DNA from: Burkholderiales bacterium
Lineage (GTDB): Bacteria; Pseudomonadota; Gammaproteobacteria; Burkholderiales; Burkholderiaceae_A
DNA length: 8,169 nt
Reading direction: 5' to 3'
Assembly: GCA_030828265.1 (NCBI GenBank)
Contig: JAURCW010000052.1
Span: 1 to 8,169 of the forward strand
Made by a program: the position numbers and the translations under genes. A model generated the notes under the pieces. The model was given only the letters and a program-made list of their open reading frames with translations, had not been told where the DNA came from and searched no databases. Within the stretch, counting starts at the first letter, position 1. Every line of letters begins with the position of its first letter. This document shows positions 1-5,902 of the stretch, in pieces.

Positions 1-907
1 GGTCGGTTACAACCCCACAACGACGGCCAATGGTTCGAGCCATGGAAACACTTTCGACAAAACCAACAAGCGCGATAAGCAGTGCCGAGCCAAGAAGCGC
101 TGTCATACCAGAGGCATAAGGCAGTGCGAATGAGAGGCCAGGAAGGCCTGATGGAACGGCCCCCACAGTGGCCACCTGGCCACTTAATTCAAGAACCCAG
201 AGGCTTAGGGCCATAAACCCAATAACCAATAAAGGGCTTGCCTTAGTAAGTAGTTCGTGAAGAAGTCCCCTTAGCCCAAACCAGGTAAAGGTCCTGCTCG
301 CGTAGCGCCGAGCAAGCAGAAGCAGAGCCACACTCACCAGCCCTACCCCAAGGGTTGGCAGATGAACGCTATCGAGACTTTGAAGAAGGCTGGAGGCCTG
401 GATAGCGACAGAGCCGCCTTGCAGGCTAACGCCTAAAAGCGTTTGCAGTTGACCAAGAATGATGACAACCGACGCGCCCGAGATAAAGCCACTCATGACA
501 GGATGGCTTAAAAGAGCAGCAAGAAAGCCAAGCCTTAGTAGGCCCGCCAAAAAAAGTATGGCACCCGAGGCAAGCGCTAGAAATATAGCGCCCGCAATCC
601 ACTCCGGGCTTGCCGGACTCGCAAAGGATTGCAAGGCATTGAAGGTCATGACCGAGGCAATAGCAACTGGTCCCACGGCAAGTGCGGGGCTTCGCCCAAA
701 CAAAGCATAGCCCAGAAGGGGAAGGACACTGGCATAGAGCCCAAGATGCGCAGGAAGGCCCGCCAATAATGCATAGGCAAGGCTTTGGGGGATGAGCATG
801 AGGGTGACGACAAGGCCCGCGGAAAAATCGCCGGCCCAACTGCTTGGCGAAAGTTTTAGGTCATAACGCCAGGGAGCAAGCCAGTTTTTATAAACCCGCC
901 CGTTCAC
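1..907 (-). CDS. SulP-family inorganic anion permease (3' part outside window)
   Basis: Inner-membrane SLC26/SulP transporter, a family moving sulfate, bicarbonate or related anions by proton or sodium symport or by exchange; the substrate cannot be read here. About 302 N-terminal residues are present, with no stop down to base 1. Hallmarks seen: IPQSLAYALLAGLPAHLGLY (residues about 39-58), then GRSPALAVGPVAIASV, the LLSHPVMSGFISGASVVIILG block, a VPSGLPGLSFA segment, and the conserved LVGFVESVSMARTIG near the left edge. SulP proteins are usually about 500-600 residues, so roughly half the membrane domain and any STAS domain lie outside. The start chosen is GTG at 907 (reading MNGRVYKNWLAPWRYDL), the only candidate ahead of the first membrane segment, with AAAGAG about 7 nt upstream. 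It overlaps the end of the preceding minus-strand gene by 20 bp, suggesting coupled translation. The family call is secure; the start is less so. Confidence 0.93.
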   Translation of the reverse strand, partial: MNGRVYKNWLAPWRYDLKLSPSSWAGDFSAGLVVTLMLIPQSLAYALLAGLPAHLGLYASVLPLLGYALFGRSPALAVGPVAIASVMTFNALQSFASPASPEWIAGAIFLALASGAILFLAGLLRLGFLAALLSHPVMSGFISGASVVIILGQLQTLLGVSLQGGSVAIQASSLLQSLDSVHLPTLGVGLVSVALLLLARRYASRTFTWFGLRGLLHELLTKASPLLVIGFMALSLWVLELSGQVATVGAVPSGLPGLSFALPYASGMTALLGSALLIALVGFVESVSMARTIGRRCGVVTD

Positions 908-1517
908 GCATCCGCTCTTTGGCGAGTCTTTCTTGCTCAACACGCTCCTTCTCTGCCGCCTCGGCCTGTGCCTTGGCTTGCTCGATACGCTCTTGCTCGA
1001 GGTTTGTTTCGTCTTCTACTTGTAAAGAGGCCGCCGCCTTGTCCTCTTCAATTTGCTCGCGCAAAAAGTCAAGCGCCTGAAAGGGCGGGACGAGCTTTAA
1101 CTCCTCCGAGACCTGATCGGCAACGCCCTGAGCATGCTCAATGGCTTGATCGGCAGTGATTTGCTCATTCTGGTAGAGCGCACCTAACTTAAAGACCTCT
1201 TCGGCATAGGCAAGCGGCAAATAAGCCACGATTTCTCCGTTAACCGTTTTAATAACTTGAAAGGCCGTTGCTTTGGGTTCATCAGGCTTGGGTTCCTGAG
1301 TTGCCATGGCCACCAGACAAAGCTCGGAATAATCAATCGACTTTTCGGCGCCCTCAATAAATGTCTTATCAAGCACGGCCCGGCACCGTAGGCCCGTTCT
1401 CACCCGAGCCACTTGGGCGGCACGATCGCTGGTCGTAATGGAACAAGTATCCTCGTAAAGCTTTTTGGCCTCACGATAGGCTTCTTTCTGCTTGTCTTTA
1501 AATAGGCCCGACCACAT
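888..1517 (-). CDS. Hypothetical cytoplasmic protein with C-terminal coiled coil
   Basis: I do not recognise this protein. From ATG 1517 it has 209 residues, no signal peptide and no membrane segment, so it should be cytoplasmic. The first third is basic and helical (FKDKQKEAYREAKKLYEDT) with cysteines at about 25, 45 and 67. The middle is mixed (QVIKTVNGEIVAYLPLAYAEE). From about residue 152 to the end it is one long Glu/Lys/Arg/Ala/Gln-rich coiled coil (EQERIEQAKAQAEAAEKER). The reading frame stays open upstream to a TTG at 1574 (228 residues), and a GTG at 1541 has AAGG a few bases ahead. ATG 1517 is preferred because the extra codons include two AGA codons, rare elsewhere in the window, but it lacks a clear Shine-Dalgarno, so the start is unsure. 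Its last 20 bp overlap the SulP permease start, so the two are probably co-transcribed; a functional link is inference only. Confidence 0.72.
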   Translation of the reverse strand: MWSGLFKDKQKEAYREAKKLYEDTCSITTSDRAAQVARVRTGLRCRAVLDKTFIEGAEKSIDYSELCLVAMATQEPKPDEPKATAFQVIKTVNGEIVAYLPLAYAEEVFKLGALYQNEQITADQAIEHAQGVADQVSEELKLVPPFQALDFLREQIEEDKAAASLQVEDETNLEQERIEQAKAQAEAAEKERVEQERLAKERMRERAGL

Positions 1518-1665
1518 TGCGCTCAGTCTAGCACTGCCCACGGCCTTAGGTGAGGAGTTTCTATACCCGAGCAAAACATAAGGATTACTGAAACTTTTTA
1601 GGCTTGTACTTGCCCAACTTACAAATAATAAAAGTAGTTCAAGGGAGGCGTGTAGCCGTGTTGTG

Positions 1666-1695
1666 TTGGGTTTACACGTATTGGTTTGGTTTACA
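1666..1695 (+). repeat. Direct repeat TTGG(G)TTTACA, candidate operator
   Basis: TTGGGTTTACA at 1666-1676 recurs as TTGGTTTACA at 1686-1695. The 20 bp start-to-start spacing is about two helical turns, so both would lie on the same DNA face. It sits in the divergent intergenic region just upstream of the Rrf2 regulator, a family that often represses its own promoter, so an operator is a reasonable guess. The TTTACA halves also resemble a -35 box, but no good -10 lies at the right distance. Confidence 0.35.
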
Positions 1696-1712
1696 ACTTA
1701 CCTACCGGTCAT

Positions 1713-1718
1713 AGGAGG
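1713..1718 (+). promoter_or_regulatory. Ribosome binding site of the Rrf2 gene
   Basis: A full AGGAGG lies 10 nt ahead of ATG 1729. It fixes this start and excludes the next in-frame ATG (residue 8). Confidence 0.75.
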
Positions 1719-1728
1719 CCCTTGAAGA

Positions 1729-2262
1729 ATGAATATTTCCAATAAAGCCATGGTTGCGGTCGACGCCCTTGTTGCGCTTCACCAAAACCGCCAGCGCCAA
1801 GCCACTAGCCTCGTGACTCTGTCCAGCCTGCTTAACGTGTCGGTGAGTTACCTTGAGTTTATATTTAAAGAACTTAGGACTGCGGGCCTTGTATCGGCCA
1901 GCCGCGGGCCCGGCGGTGGCTACCAACTTACGGCTCAGGCCAACGACTTCTGCCTTCAAAGCCTGTGCGCGCTCTTTCAGAATCTGGATGATCTTGAGGT
2001 GGAAGAGGACAAAGATGCCATGTCTGCCGAGCTTTTTGTAACCAACAGCTTATTGCAGAGAGTGCAAGTCGTTCGCCGAGAGTTTCTTGCACGTAGGACC
2101 CTTGAAACTGTGTTTGAGGAATCCGACCGTCTCCGCGAGGAGTTTGAACTAAAAAAAGTGCATGAGCGTGCGATGCTTCGGGCAAAGGCTCATGCGTCAA
2201 TTGAGGTGAGGCGTTCGGGCCAAACGGTGAAGGTCCACAGGCCATTTGAATTAGCCATTTAA
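1729..2262 (+). CDS. Rrf2-family transcriptional regulator lacking Fe-S cysteines
   Basis: DNA-binding regulator of 177 residues with an N-terminal winged helix typical of Rrf2 proteins (IscR, NsrR, RsrR). Residues about 5-58 form the helix-turn-helix (LVTLSSLLNVSVSYLEFIFKELRTAGLV), followed by the family signature RGPGGGYQL at 59-67 in the wing. In IscR and NsrR three cysteines at about 90-107 bind an iron-sulfur cluster. Here that stretch (LDDLEVEEDKDAMSAELF) is acidic and has none; the only cysteines are C75 and C80. It is therefore probably a cluster-free Rrf2, like CymR or the Bacillus YwnA-like members. The C-terminal tail is charged and helical and longer than in many relatives. It is divergent from the gene at 888-1517 and 51 bp upstream of a secreted-protein gene, so either side could be its target. 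Confidence 0.9.
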   Translation: MNISNKAMVAVDALVALHQNRQRQATSLVTLSSLLNVSVSYLEFIFKELRTAGLVSASRGPGGGYQLTAQANDFCLQSLCALFQNLDDLEVEEDKDAMSAELFVTNSLLQRVQVVRREFLARRTLETVFEESDRLREEFELKKVHERAMLRAKAHASIEVRRSGQTVKVHRPFELAI

Positions 2263-2265
2263 GTT

Positions 2266-2300
2266 GCCTTCAAGGCTGCGGGCACTGCCTGCGCGAGTGC
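2266..2300 (+). other. Two small hairpins between the Rrf2 gene and the next gene
   Basis: GCC-TTCAA-GGC (2266-2276) and GCACT...AGTGC (2282-2286 with 2296-2300, 9-nt loop) fill most of the 51 bp gap. Neither is followed by a T-tract, so they are not convincing terminators. They could affect mRNA stability or translation of the next gene, which has no visible Shine-Dalgarno. Confidence 0.25.
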
Positions 2301-2313
2301 TACCATAGATGCT

Positions 2314-2748
2314 ATGCGCATGAATTTGAAAGGTTTATTTGTTCTCGCCGCCTCCTTTGGTCTTTGGTTGGGTGGGACTAGTCAGGCCCTTGCAAACGAC
2401 TGGATTAGGTTTTCAGGCAGTGCGGACGCCCAGTTCACTTGGTATTTCGACCGCAAACCTATGCGCGACTACGGGGACTGGAAGGCCGTTTGGCTTTTAA
2501 AAGATTTGGTGGCAGCCGACCCCGAGTCGGGACGCCATTCGTTCAAGATCTTGCTAATTGTGGACTGCCCTAACAAGAAGCACCGCTATGTGTCGGTGGC
2601 AGGCTACTCTGACCCCATGGCCCAAGGCGACCCGGCGGGTACCGACAACAAGCTTGGCCCCTGGATCAGCCATGCTCACAAGGACGCCCTTTTTCATCAC
2701 CTAAACCGACTTGTCTGCAAGCCAGCAAGCTCGCAGGCGAGCCGATGA
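2314..2748 (+). CDS. Secreted Adhesin_E-like protein
   Basis: A 144-residue exported protein. Residues 1-28 are a signal peptide: a basic start (MRMNLK), a hydrophobic core and a cleavage site after SQALA or SQALAN. There is no lipobox cysteine. The mature part resembles the surface-adhesin protein E family (PF16747), small proteobacterial periplasmic or surface proteins: a W...YFDR...R..GDWKAVWLLKD segment (residues about 43-64), a central cysteine in IVDCPNKKHRYVSVAGYSD (C85), a W117, and a terminal HLNRLVC (C135). The two cysteines probably form a disulfide, as in family members. The ATG at 2314 is followed by another at 2320; neither has a good Shine-Dalgarno. Its stop overlaps the next start as ATGA, so the pair is translationally coupled. 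The role is unknown; adhesion should not be assumed from the family name. Confidence 0.72.
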   Translation: MRMNLKGLFVLAASFGLWLGGTSQALANDWIRFSGSADAQFTWYFDRKPMRDYGDWKAVWLLKDLVAADPESGRHSFKILLIVDCPNKKHRYVSVAGYSDPMAQGDPAGTDNKLGPWISHAHKDALFHHLNRLVCKPASSQASR

Positions 2749-3176
2749 GTACTGAGCTTGACAGCCTTCTTGATGAGGAGGTTCTGAAGAAGGTCCTTGT
2801 TGCCATTCTTTCCGTTGTTATTGCCGTAGGCGGCGCACTGTTCTTCTATTTCCAGGTATTTAGTCGTATTGGACCTCCCGTTCGTGTTCAGGCGGTTGTC
2901 ACCCTTGAGAACAAATGCGAGATGCCCGACGATGTCTTCATGGTTCGGGTTATGCCTAACGGTGTAAGCGCTAATTTCTCAGGGGGGACGGCCCGTATTT
3001 CTGCTATGTCGAACCAACGGTTAAAGCTTGTAGCGAACCGGAAGTATCGCGGTTTTGACTTCGAAGGAGATGAGGCAAAGGTGGCACCGAAGGTCACCCT
3101 AACGGCCATTTGTGATCACAATTCAAGGTTTGAAGAGACCTCCAAGGCCATGCGACAGGGTTTCGGCAAAAAGTAA
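2745..3176 (+). CDS. Single-pass membrane protein with periplasmic domain, unknown function
   Basis: I do not recognise a family. It has 143 residues: a short acidic cytoplasmic N-terminus (MSTELDSLLDEEVLKK), one membrane helix at about 17-39 (VLVAILSVVIAVGGALFFYF), then a domain of about 100 residues (RIGPPVRVQAVVTLENKC...) predicted to face the periplasm by the positive-inside rule. That domain looks beta-rich and contains two cysteines, C58 and C123, that could form a disulfide. Its start overlaps the stop of the secreted protein by 4 bp (ATGA), implying coupled expression and perhaps a shared envelope role. The basic C-terminus ends RQGFGKK. Downstream are 85 bp before the first channel ORF, so co-transcription with the channels is possible but not shown. 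Confidence 0.75.
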   Translation: MSTELDSLLDEEVLKKVLVAILSVVIAVGGALFFYFQVFSRIGPPVRVQAVVTLENKCEMPDDVFMVRVMPNGVSANFSGGTARISAMSNQRLKLVANRKYRGFDFEGDEAKVAPKVTLTAICDHNSRFEETSKAMRQGFGKK

Positions 3177-3235
3177 AAAAGATGCCCCTATTCGGGAAGG
3201 GTTTCTGGCGTAAACTACGAATTCTTTTTTTAGGA

Positions 3236-3257
3236 CCCCGTCATGTTGCACGCGGGG
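3236..3257 (+). other. Weak hairpin upstream of channel 1
   Basis: CCCCG (3236-3240) can pair with CGGGG (3253-3257) across a 12-nt loop, just after a T7 run (3225-3231) and before ATG 3262. It has no following T-tract, so it is not a terminator. If translation begins at ATG 3292 instead, it lies in the leader and could influence translation. Confidence 0.25.
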
Positions 3258-3261
3258 CTTC

Positions 3262-4128
3262 ATGTTCTTCGTGGCCCTGTGCCCTTGCATTATGACCGCT
3301 GACGCAACCTCCTTCTCTCACCTTCCACCCTGGAAGGCTGCCCTAGAACGCTTCTGGGGCCATAAATCGGTTCAGAACTTCATCATTGCCCTGATTCTTA
3401 TTAACGCAGCCATTCTGGGCATGGAAACTAGCCCGCGCATCATGGCGGCCTGGGGTCAAACTCTGCACGCGCTTGACCAGGCCATTTTGGCGGTCTTCGT
3501 TGCGGAAATTGGCTGCTTATTAGCTGCGCGGGGCTGGCGCTTTTTCAAGGACCCCTGGTGCGTCTTTGACTTCATCGTGGTGGGTATTGCGCTGGTGCCT
3601 GCCTCTGGACCTTTTGCTGTGTTGCGTTCACTTCGGGTCTTGCGTGTGCTGCGTCTGGTTAACAAAATTCCAAGCATTCGACGGGTGGTTGGTGCCTTGC
3701 TGGGTGCCATACCTGGGATGGCTTCGGTTTTCGGCCTGGTGATGATTCTGTTTTATGTCTTCGCGGTTATCTCAACGAAGCTTTTTAGCCAGAGCTTTCC
3801 TGCGCTTTTTGGTGACCTTGGGCTTAGCTTATTCACCCTATTTCAGATCATGACGCTTGAGGGCTGGTCGGGCGATATTGCCCGCCCCATCATGGAGGTC
3901 TACCCCTACTCGTGGATTTTCTTTTTCATCTTTATCCTTACGGCCACCTTCACGGTTCTAAATTTATTTATTGCGGTCATCGTGAATTCCCTGAACACCA
4001 TTCACGAGGAAGAGTCGGCCGATCTCGGTAACGATATTGAAACCGTACGCAAAGAGTTGGCAGCGGTTCATGAGGAAGTGGCGGCACTAAGAAAGTTGTT
4101 GGAAGTTAACGCTCAGTCGTCTCGGTGA
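3262..4128 (+). CDS. Voltage-gated cation channel 1 (NaChBac/BacNav-type ion transporter)
   Basis: Inner-membrane one-domain six-helix channel that would assemble as a tetramer. In 288-residue numbering: S1 about 37-54, S2 about 70-88, S3 about 99-114, the S4 voltage sensor with R122, R125, R128 and R131 at every third position (LRSLRVLRVLRL), S5 about 150-172, pore helix and filter TLEGWSG at 198-204, S6 about 216-245 (NLFIAVIVNSL), and a C-terminal acidic neck plus coiled coil (247-282) as in BacNav tetramers. NaChBac and NavAb have LESW; here the fourth filter position is Gly, as I recall for the calcium-selective Meiothermus CavMr (TLEGWVD), so calcium permeation is possible. The start may be ATG 3262 or ATG 3292 (MTADATSFSH), which fits the paralogue downstream better; neither has a strong Shine-Dalgarno. 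Its stop abuts channel 2. Confidence 0.93.
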   Translation: MFFVALCPCIMTADATSFSHLPPWKAALERFWGHKSVQNFIIALILINAAILGMETSPRIMAAWGQTLHALDQAILAVFVAEIGCLLAARGWRFFKDPWCVFDFIVVGIALVPASGPFAVLRSLRVLRVLRLVNKIPSIRRVVGALLGAIPGMASVFGLVMILFYVFAVISTKLFSQSFPALFGDLGLSLFTLFQIMTLEGWSGDIARPIMEVYPYSWIFFFIFILTATFTVLNLFIAVIVNSLNTIHEEESADLGNDIETVRKELAAVHEEVAALRKLLEVNAQSSR

Positions 4129-4976
4129 GGTGCCATGACGACGAACCCAGAGCCTTCCGCAGAAGGACTAGTACCCCTTTTCGGGACCGTGTTGAGGCGT
4201 TTTGGGCCCAGAAAAAGGTTCAAAACGTCATCATTACCCTTATTCTTATTAATGCTGCGCTCCTTGGCATGGAGACCAGCCCTCGCATCATGGCGTCTTG
4301 GGGCGAGATCATTACAAGGCTCGACCATGCCATATTGACAGTCTTTGTCATTGAAATTGTCAGCCTACTTTTTGCCCGCGGATGGCGATTTTTCAAAGAC
4401 CCCTGGTGTGTCTTCGATTTTATTGTTGTGGGTATTGCTCTTATTCCAGCCTCGGGCCCTTTTGCGGTGCTGCGTGCTCTGCGAGTTTTGCGTGTACTAA
4501 GACTTATTAGCAAGATCCCGAGCATTCGAAAGGTGGTCAGCGCCCTTTTAGGCTCCCTACCCGGTATGGCATCGGTTTTTGGCTTGGTGATGATTCTGTT
4601 TTACGTTTATGCCGTTATTGCCACAAAGCTTTTCGGACAGAGCTTTCCCGATTTGTTTGGAGACCTGGGAATGAGTTTCTTCACCTTATTTCAGGTAATG
4701 ACCCTTGAGGCCTGGGCGGGCGGTGTGGCAAGGCCCATTATGGAGGTCTACCCATATGCCTGGATCTTCTTTATCTTATTTATTCTTACAGCCACTTTTA
4801 CCGTGCTAAATCTATTCGTCGCGGTTATTGTGAACTCGTTAAATACTCTTCATAACGAAGAGGAGTCTGATAAAGGCAATGACATGCAAACCATGCGGCA
4901 CGAACTTGAGCTTATGCGCAGAGACGTAAAAGAACTGCGGGAACATCTGCTTAAGGACAGAGACCGCCATGTTTAA
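4125..4976 (+). CDS. Voltage-gated cation channel 2, tandem paralogue with probable N-terminal frameshift
   Basis: Second one-domain voltage-gated channel, very similar to its upstream neighbour from VQN (residue 32) to NSLNT (241). In 283-residue numbering: S4 arginines R117, R120, R123 and R126, filter TLEAWAG at 193-199 (Ala where Na channels have Ser and channel 1 has Gly), S6 to about 240, then a coiled coil (HELELMRRDVKELREHLLKD). As sequenced, the frame can only start at GTG 4125, which overlaps the previous stop (GTGA) but has no Shine-Dalgarno and gives an odd start, VRCHDDEPRAFRRR. An ATG at 4135 with GAGG four bases upstream reads MTTNPEPSAEGLVP in another frame. One added C in the C4T4 run at 4174-4181 would join it as VPPFRDRVEAFW, aligning without a gap to LPPWKAALERFW of channel 1. 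The real N-terminus is therefore uncertain. Nucleotide divergence is mostly synonymous, which suggests an old duplication under selection. Confidence 0.92.
   Translation: MRCHDDEPRAFRRRTSTPFRDRVEAFWAQKKVQNVIITLILINAALLGMETSPRIMASWGEIITRLDHAILTVFVIEIVSLLFARGWRFFKDPWCVFDFIVVGIALIPASGPFAVLRALRVLRVLRLISKIPSIRKVVSALLGSLPGMASVFGLVMILFYVYAVIATKLFGQSFPDLFGDLGMSFFTLFQVMTLEAWAGGVARPIMEVYPYAWIFFILFILTATFTVLNLFVAVIVNSLNTLHNEEESDKGNDMQTMRHELELMRRDVKELREHLLKDRDRHV
4953..4957 (+). promoter_or_regulatory. Ribosome binding site of the 26-residue membrane ORF
   Basis: AAGGA lies inside the end of channel 2, 11 nt ahead of ATG 4969. It is the main support for translation of the short overlapping ORF. Confidence 0.45.
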
Positions 4977-5049
4977 ATGGATTGGGCGCATTGGCTGGGT
5001 GGCCGTGGGCATTTTACTTATCGCCAACCTGGTGACCAGCTTCCTGTAA
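4969..5049 (+). CDS. Putative 26-residue single-pass membrane microprotein
   Basis: A short ORF that begins eight bases before the end of channel 2 (ATGTTTAA) and ends at TAA 5047-5049. It reads MFKWIGRIGWVAVG..., ending ANLVTSFL: a basic amphipathic start (K3, R7), then about 18 uninterrupted hydrophobic residues, so one membrane helix with the N-terminus probably cytoplasmic. Support is the AAGGA 11 nt upstream, the overlap with the preceding stop, and a terminator immediately after its stop. I know of no family it belongs to. Its position suggests an accessory peptide of the channels, but that is inference, and a chance hydrophobic ORF cannot be excluded. Confidence 0.55.
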   Translation: MFKWIGRIGWVAVGILLIANLVTSFL

Positions 5050-5088
5050 AAAACCCCGAACGCCCAGGTAAGACCTAGGGGTACGGGG
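5048..5088 (-). terminator. Rho-independent terminator of the minus-strand transporter/PII cluster
   Basis: Read on the minus strand, CCCCG (5088-5084) and a second CCC-AGGT segment pair with ACCT-GGG and CGGGG (5058-5054), forming a two-part stem with an internal loop and a bulge around the loop CTT. Six Ts follow (5053-5048). It lies about 22 bp beyond the stop of the coiled-coil gene. On the plus strand the stem is followed only by GCTCTT, so it would stop the channel operon weakly, though the two transcription units converge here. Confidence 0.72.
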
Positions 5089-5109
5089 CTCTTAAAAGCG
5101 ACTTTAAAA

Positions 5110-5844
5110 TTAAAGATCGCTAATTTTGTCGGCTACGCGATGCTGGTTTGCCGCAATTTTCTCGCGAAGACCCACGATTTCGTTACGAAGATCGTTAACA
5201 TCTTCAAGATCTTTCTCGAGGTGGCCGCGGTTCTCGGCAGCACGCTCATAAATGCCTCTAATAACGTCACGGTTATTTTCAGCCGCTTCACGCAGCTCGG
5301 TGACGCGAGCCGTGTTCTCGGTGACGCGGGCGTCGTTGTCGCCCGATGCTGCGCCACGCATGGCCTGCTCAAGCTCGCCATCAAGCCATTTAGCATTGGC
5401 CGTGGAGACTTCGTCAATGGCCTCGAAGACTTCTTCGTTGTACTTGGTAGCCATAACATTGATTTCGATAAGAAGCTTATTTACATCCACCATTTTCTGG
5501 TTGATTTCCAGAGCGCGACGGTTAACTGAGGCAAGAAGCTCGAGCTCTTCGATGCGAACACGGTTACGCATGGAGGTTTTAAAACGCTCTTCTTCAGGGG
5601 TTGCGGGCTCAAGCAGCTCAACCAGCATAATGCGGTTGCGATAGACATCGTCGACCGTGGAAGATAAAAGAGCACGATTTCCCGAGGCCTCTGCTGTAAA
5701 CGACTCGAGGGCCAGGGTACGGTTTTCTTCAATGGCCGAGCGGCCTACCAAGACTTGGGCCGCGTTAAACCTAACGTAAGACTCGGCGTCGTAAACGCGA
5801 CGACGGTTCTTTTTAATTCTTTGATCGGTTGTTTCGTTACTCAT
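5110..5844 (-). CDS. Asn-Arg heptad coiled-coil protein, last gene of the DUF1538/PII cluster
   Basis: No family recognised. It has 244 residues, highly charged, almost entirely helical, with no signal peptide or membrane segment, so it should be a cytoplasmic rod. Its striking feature is regularly spaced asparagine: N13, N27, N41, then N56, N70, then N94, N108, N115, N122, N129, N136, N150, then N170, N177, N191, N205, N233. Within each run the spacing is 7 or a multiple of 7, and eight of these are followed by Arg (NRRR, NRTL, NRAL, NRIM, NRVR, NRRA, NRDV, NRGH). Breaks near P80-P83 and 160-171 (MRGAASGDND) divide it into three helical segments. ATG 5844 has AAGGAG six bases upstream. It follows the second PII-like gene by 58 bp and precedes the cluster's terminator, so it probably works with the PII proteins or the transporter, as a scaffold or oligomerisation partner. 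Confidence 0.85.
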   Translation of the reverse strand: MSNETTDQRIKKNRRRVYDAESYVRFNAAQVLVGRSAIEENRTLALESFTAEASGNRALLSSTVDDVYRNRIMLVELLEPATPEEERFKTSMRNRVRIEELELLASVNRRALEINQKMVDVNKLLIEINVMATKYNEEVFEAIDEVSTANAKWLDGELEQAMRGAASGDNDARVTENTARVTELREAAENNRDVIRGIYERAAENRGHLEKDLEDVNDLRNEIVGLREKIAANQHRVADKISDL

Positions 5845-5902
5845 TGGATGCTCCTTGCTGAGGGATGCGCATTTAAATTAATAAAAGTGGGGTGTCAGTG
5901 GC

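Noticed and set aside
426..839. 137-residue minus-strand ORF rich in Cys, Pro and His
   Set aside because: It lies in another frame of the SulP permease, whose frame is open and carries clear family motifs over the whole stretch.
1671..1700. Sigma-70 promoter using TTTACA as -35
   Set aside because: No acceptable -10 lies 16-18 bp downstream of either TTTACA.
3177..3231. Terminator between the membrane protein gene and channel 1
   Set aside because: The only hairpin (CCCT with AGGG) has four pairs and lies well before the T7 run, so termination is not supported.
3262..3291. Signal peptide or extra membrane start (MFFVALCPCI) on channel 1
   Set aside because: It is short, the paralogue lacks it, and the following soluble pre-S1 segment belongs in the cytoplasm; it may not be translated at all.
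4135..4338. Independent 67-residue plus-strand ORF
   Set aside because: Its first 14 residues probably belong to channel 2; the remainder is an out-of-frame shadow of the S1 region.
5140..5644. Plus-strand ORFs opposite the coiled-coil gene
   Set aside because: Antisense shadows of a minus-strand gene with its own Shine-Dalgarno, regular heptads and a terminator.
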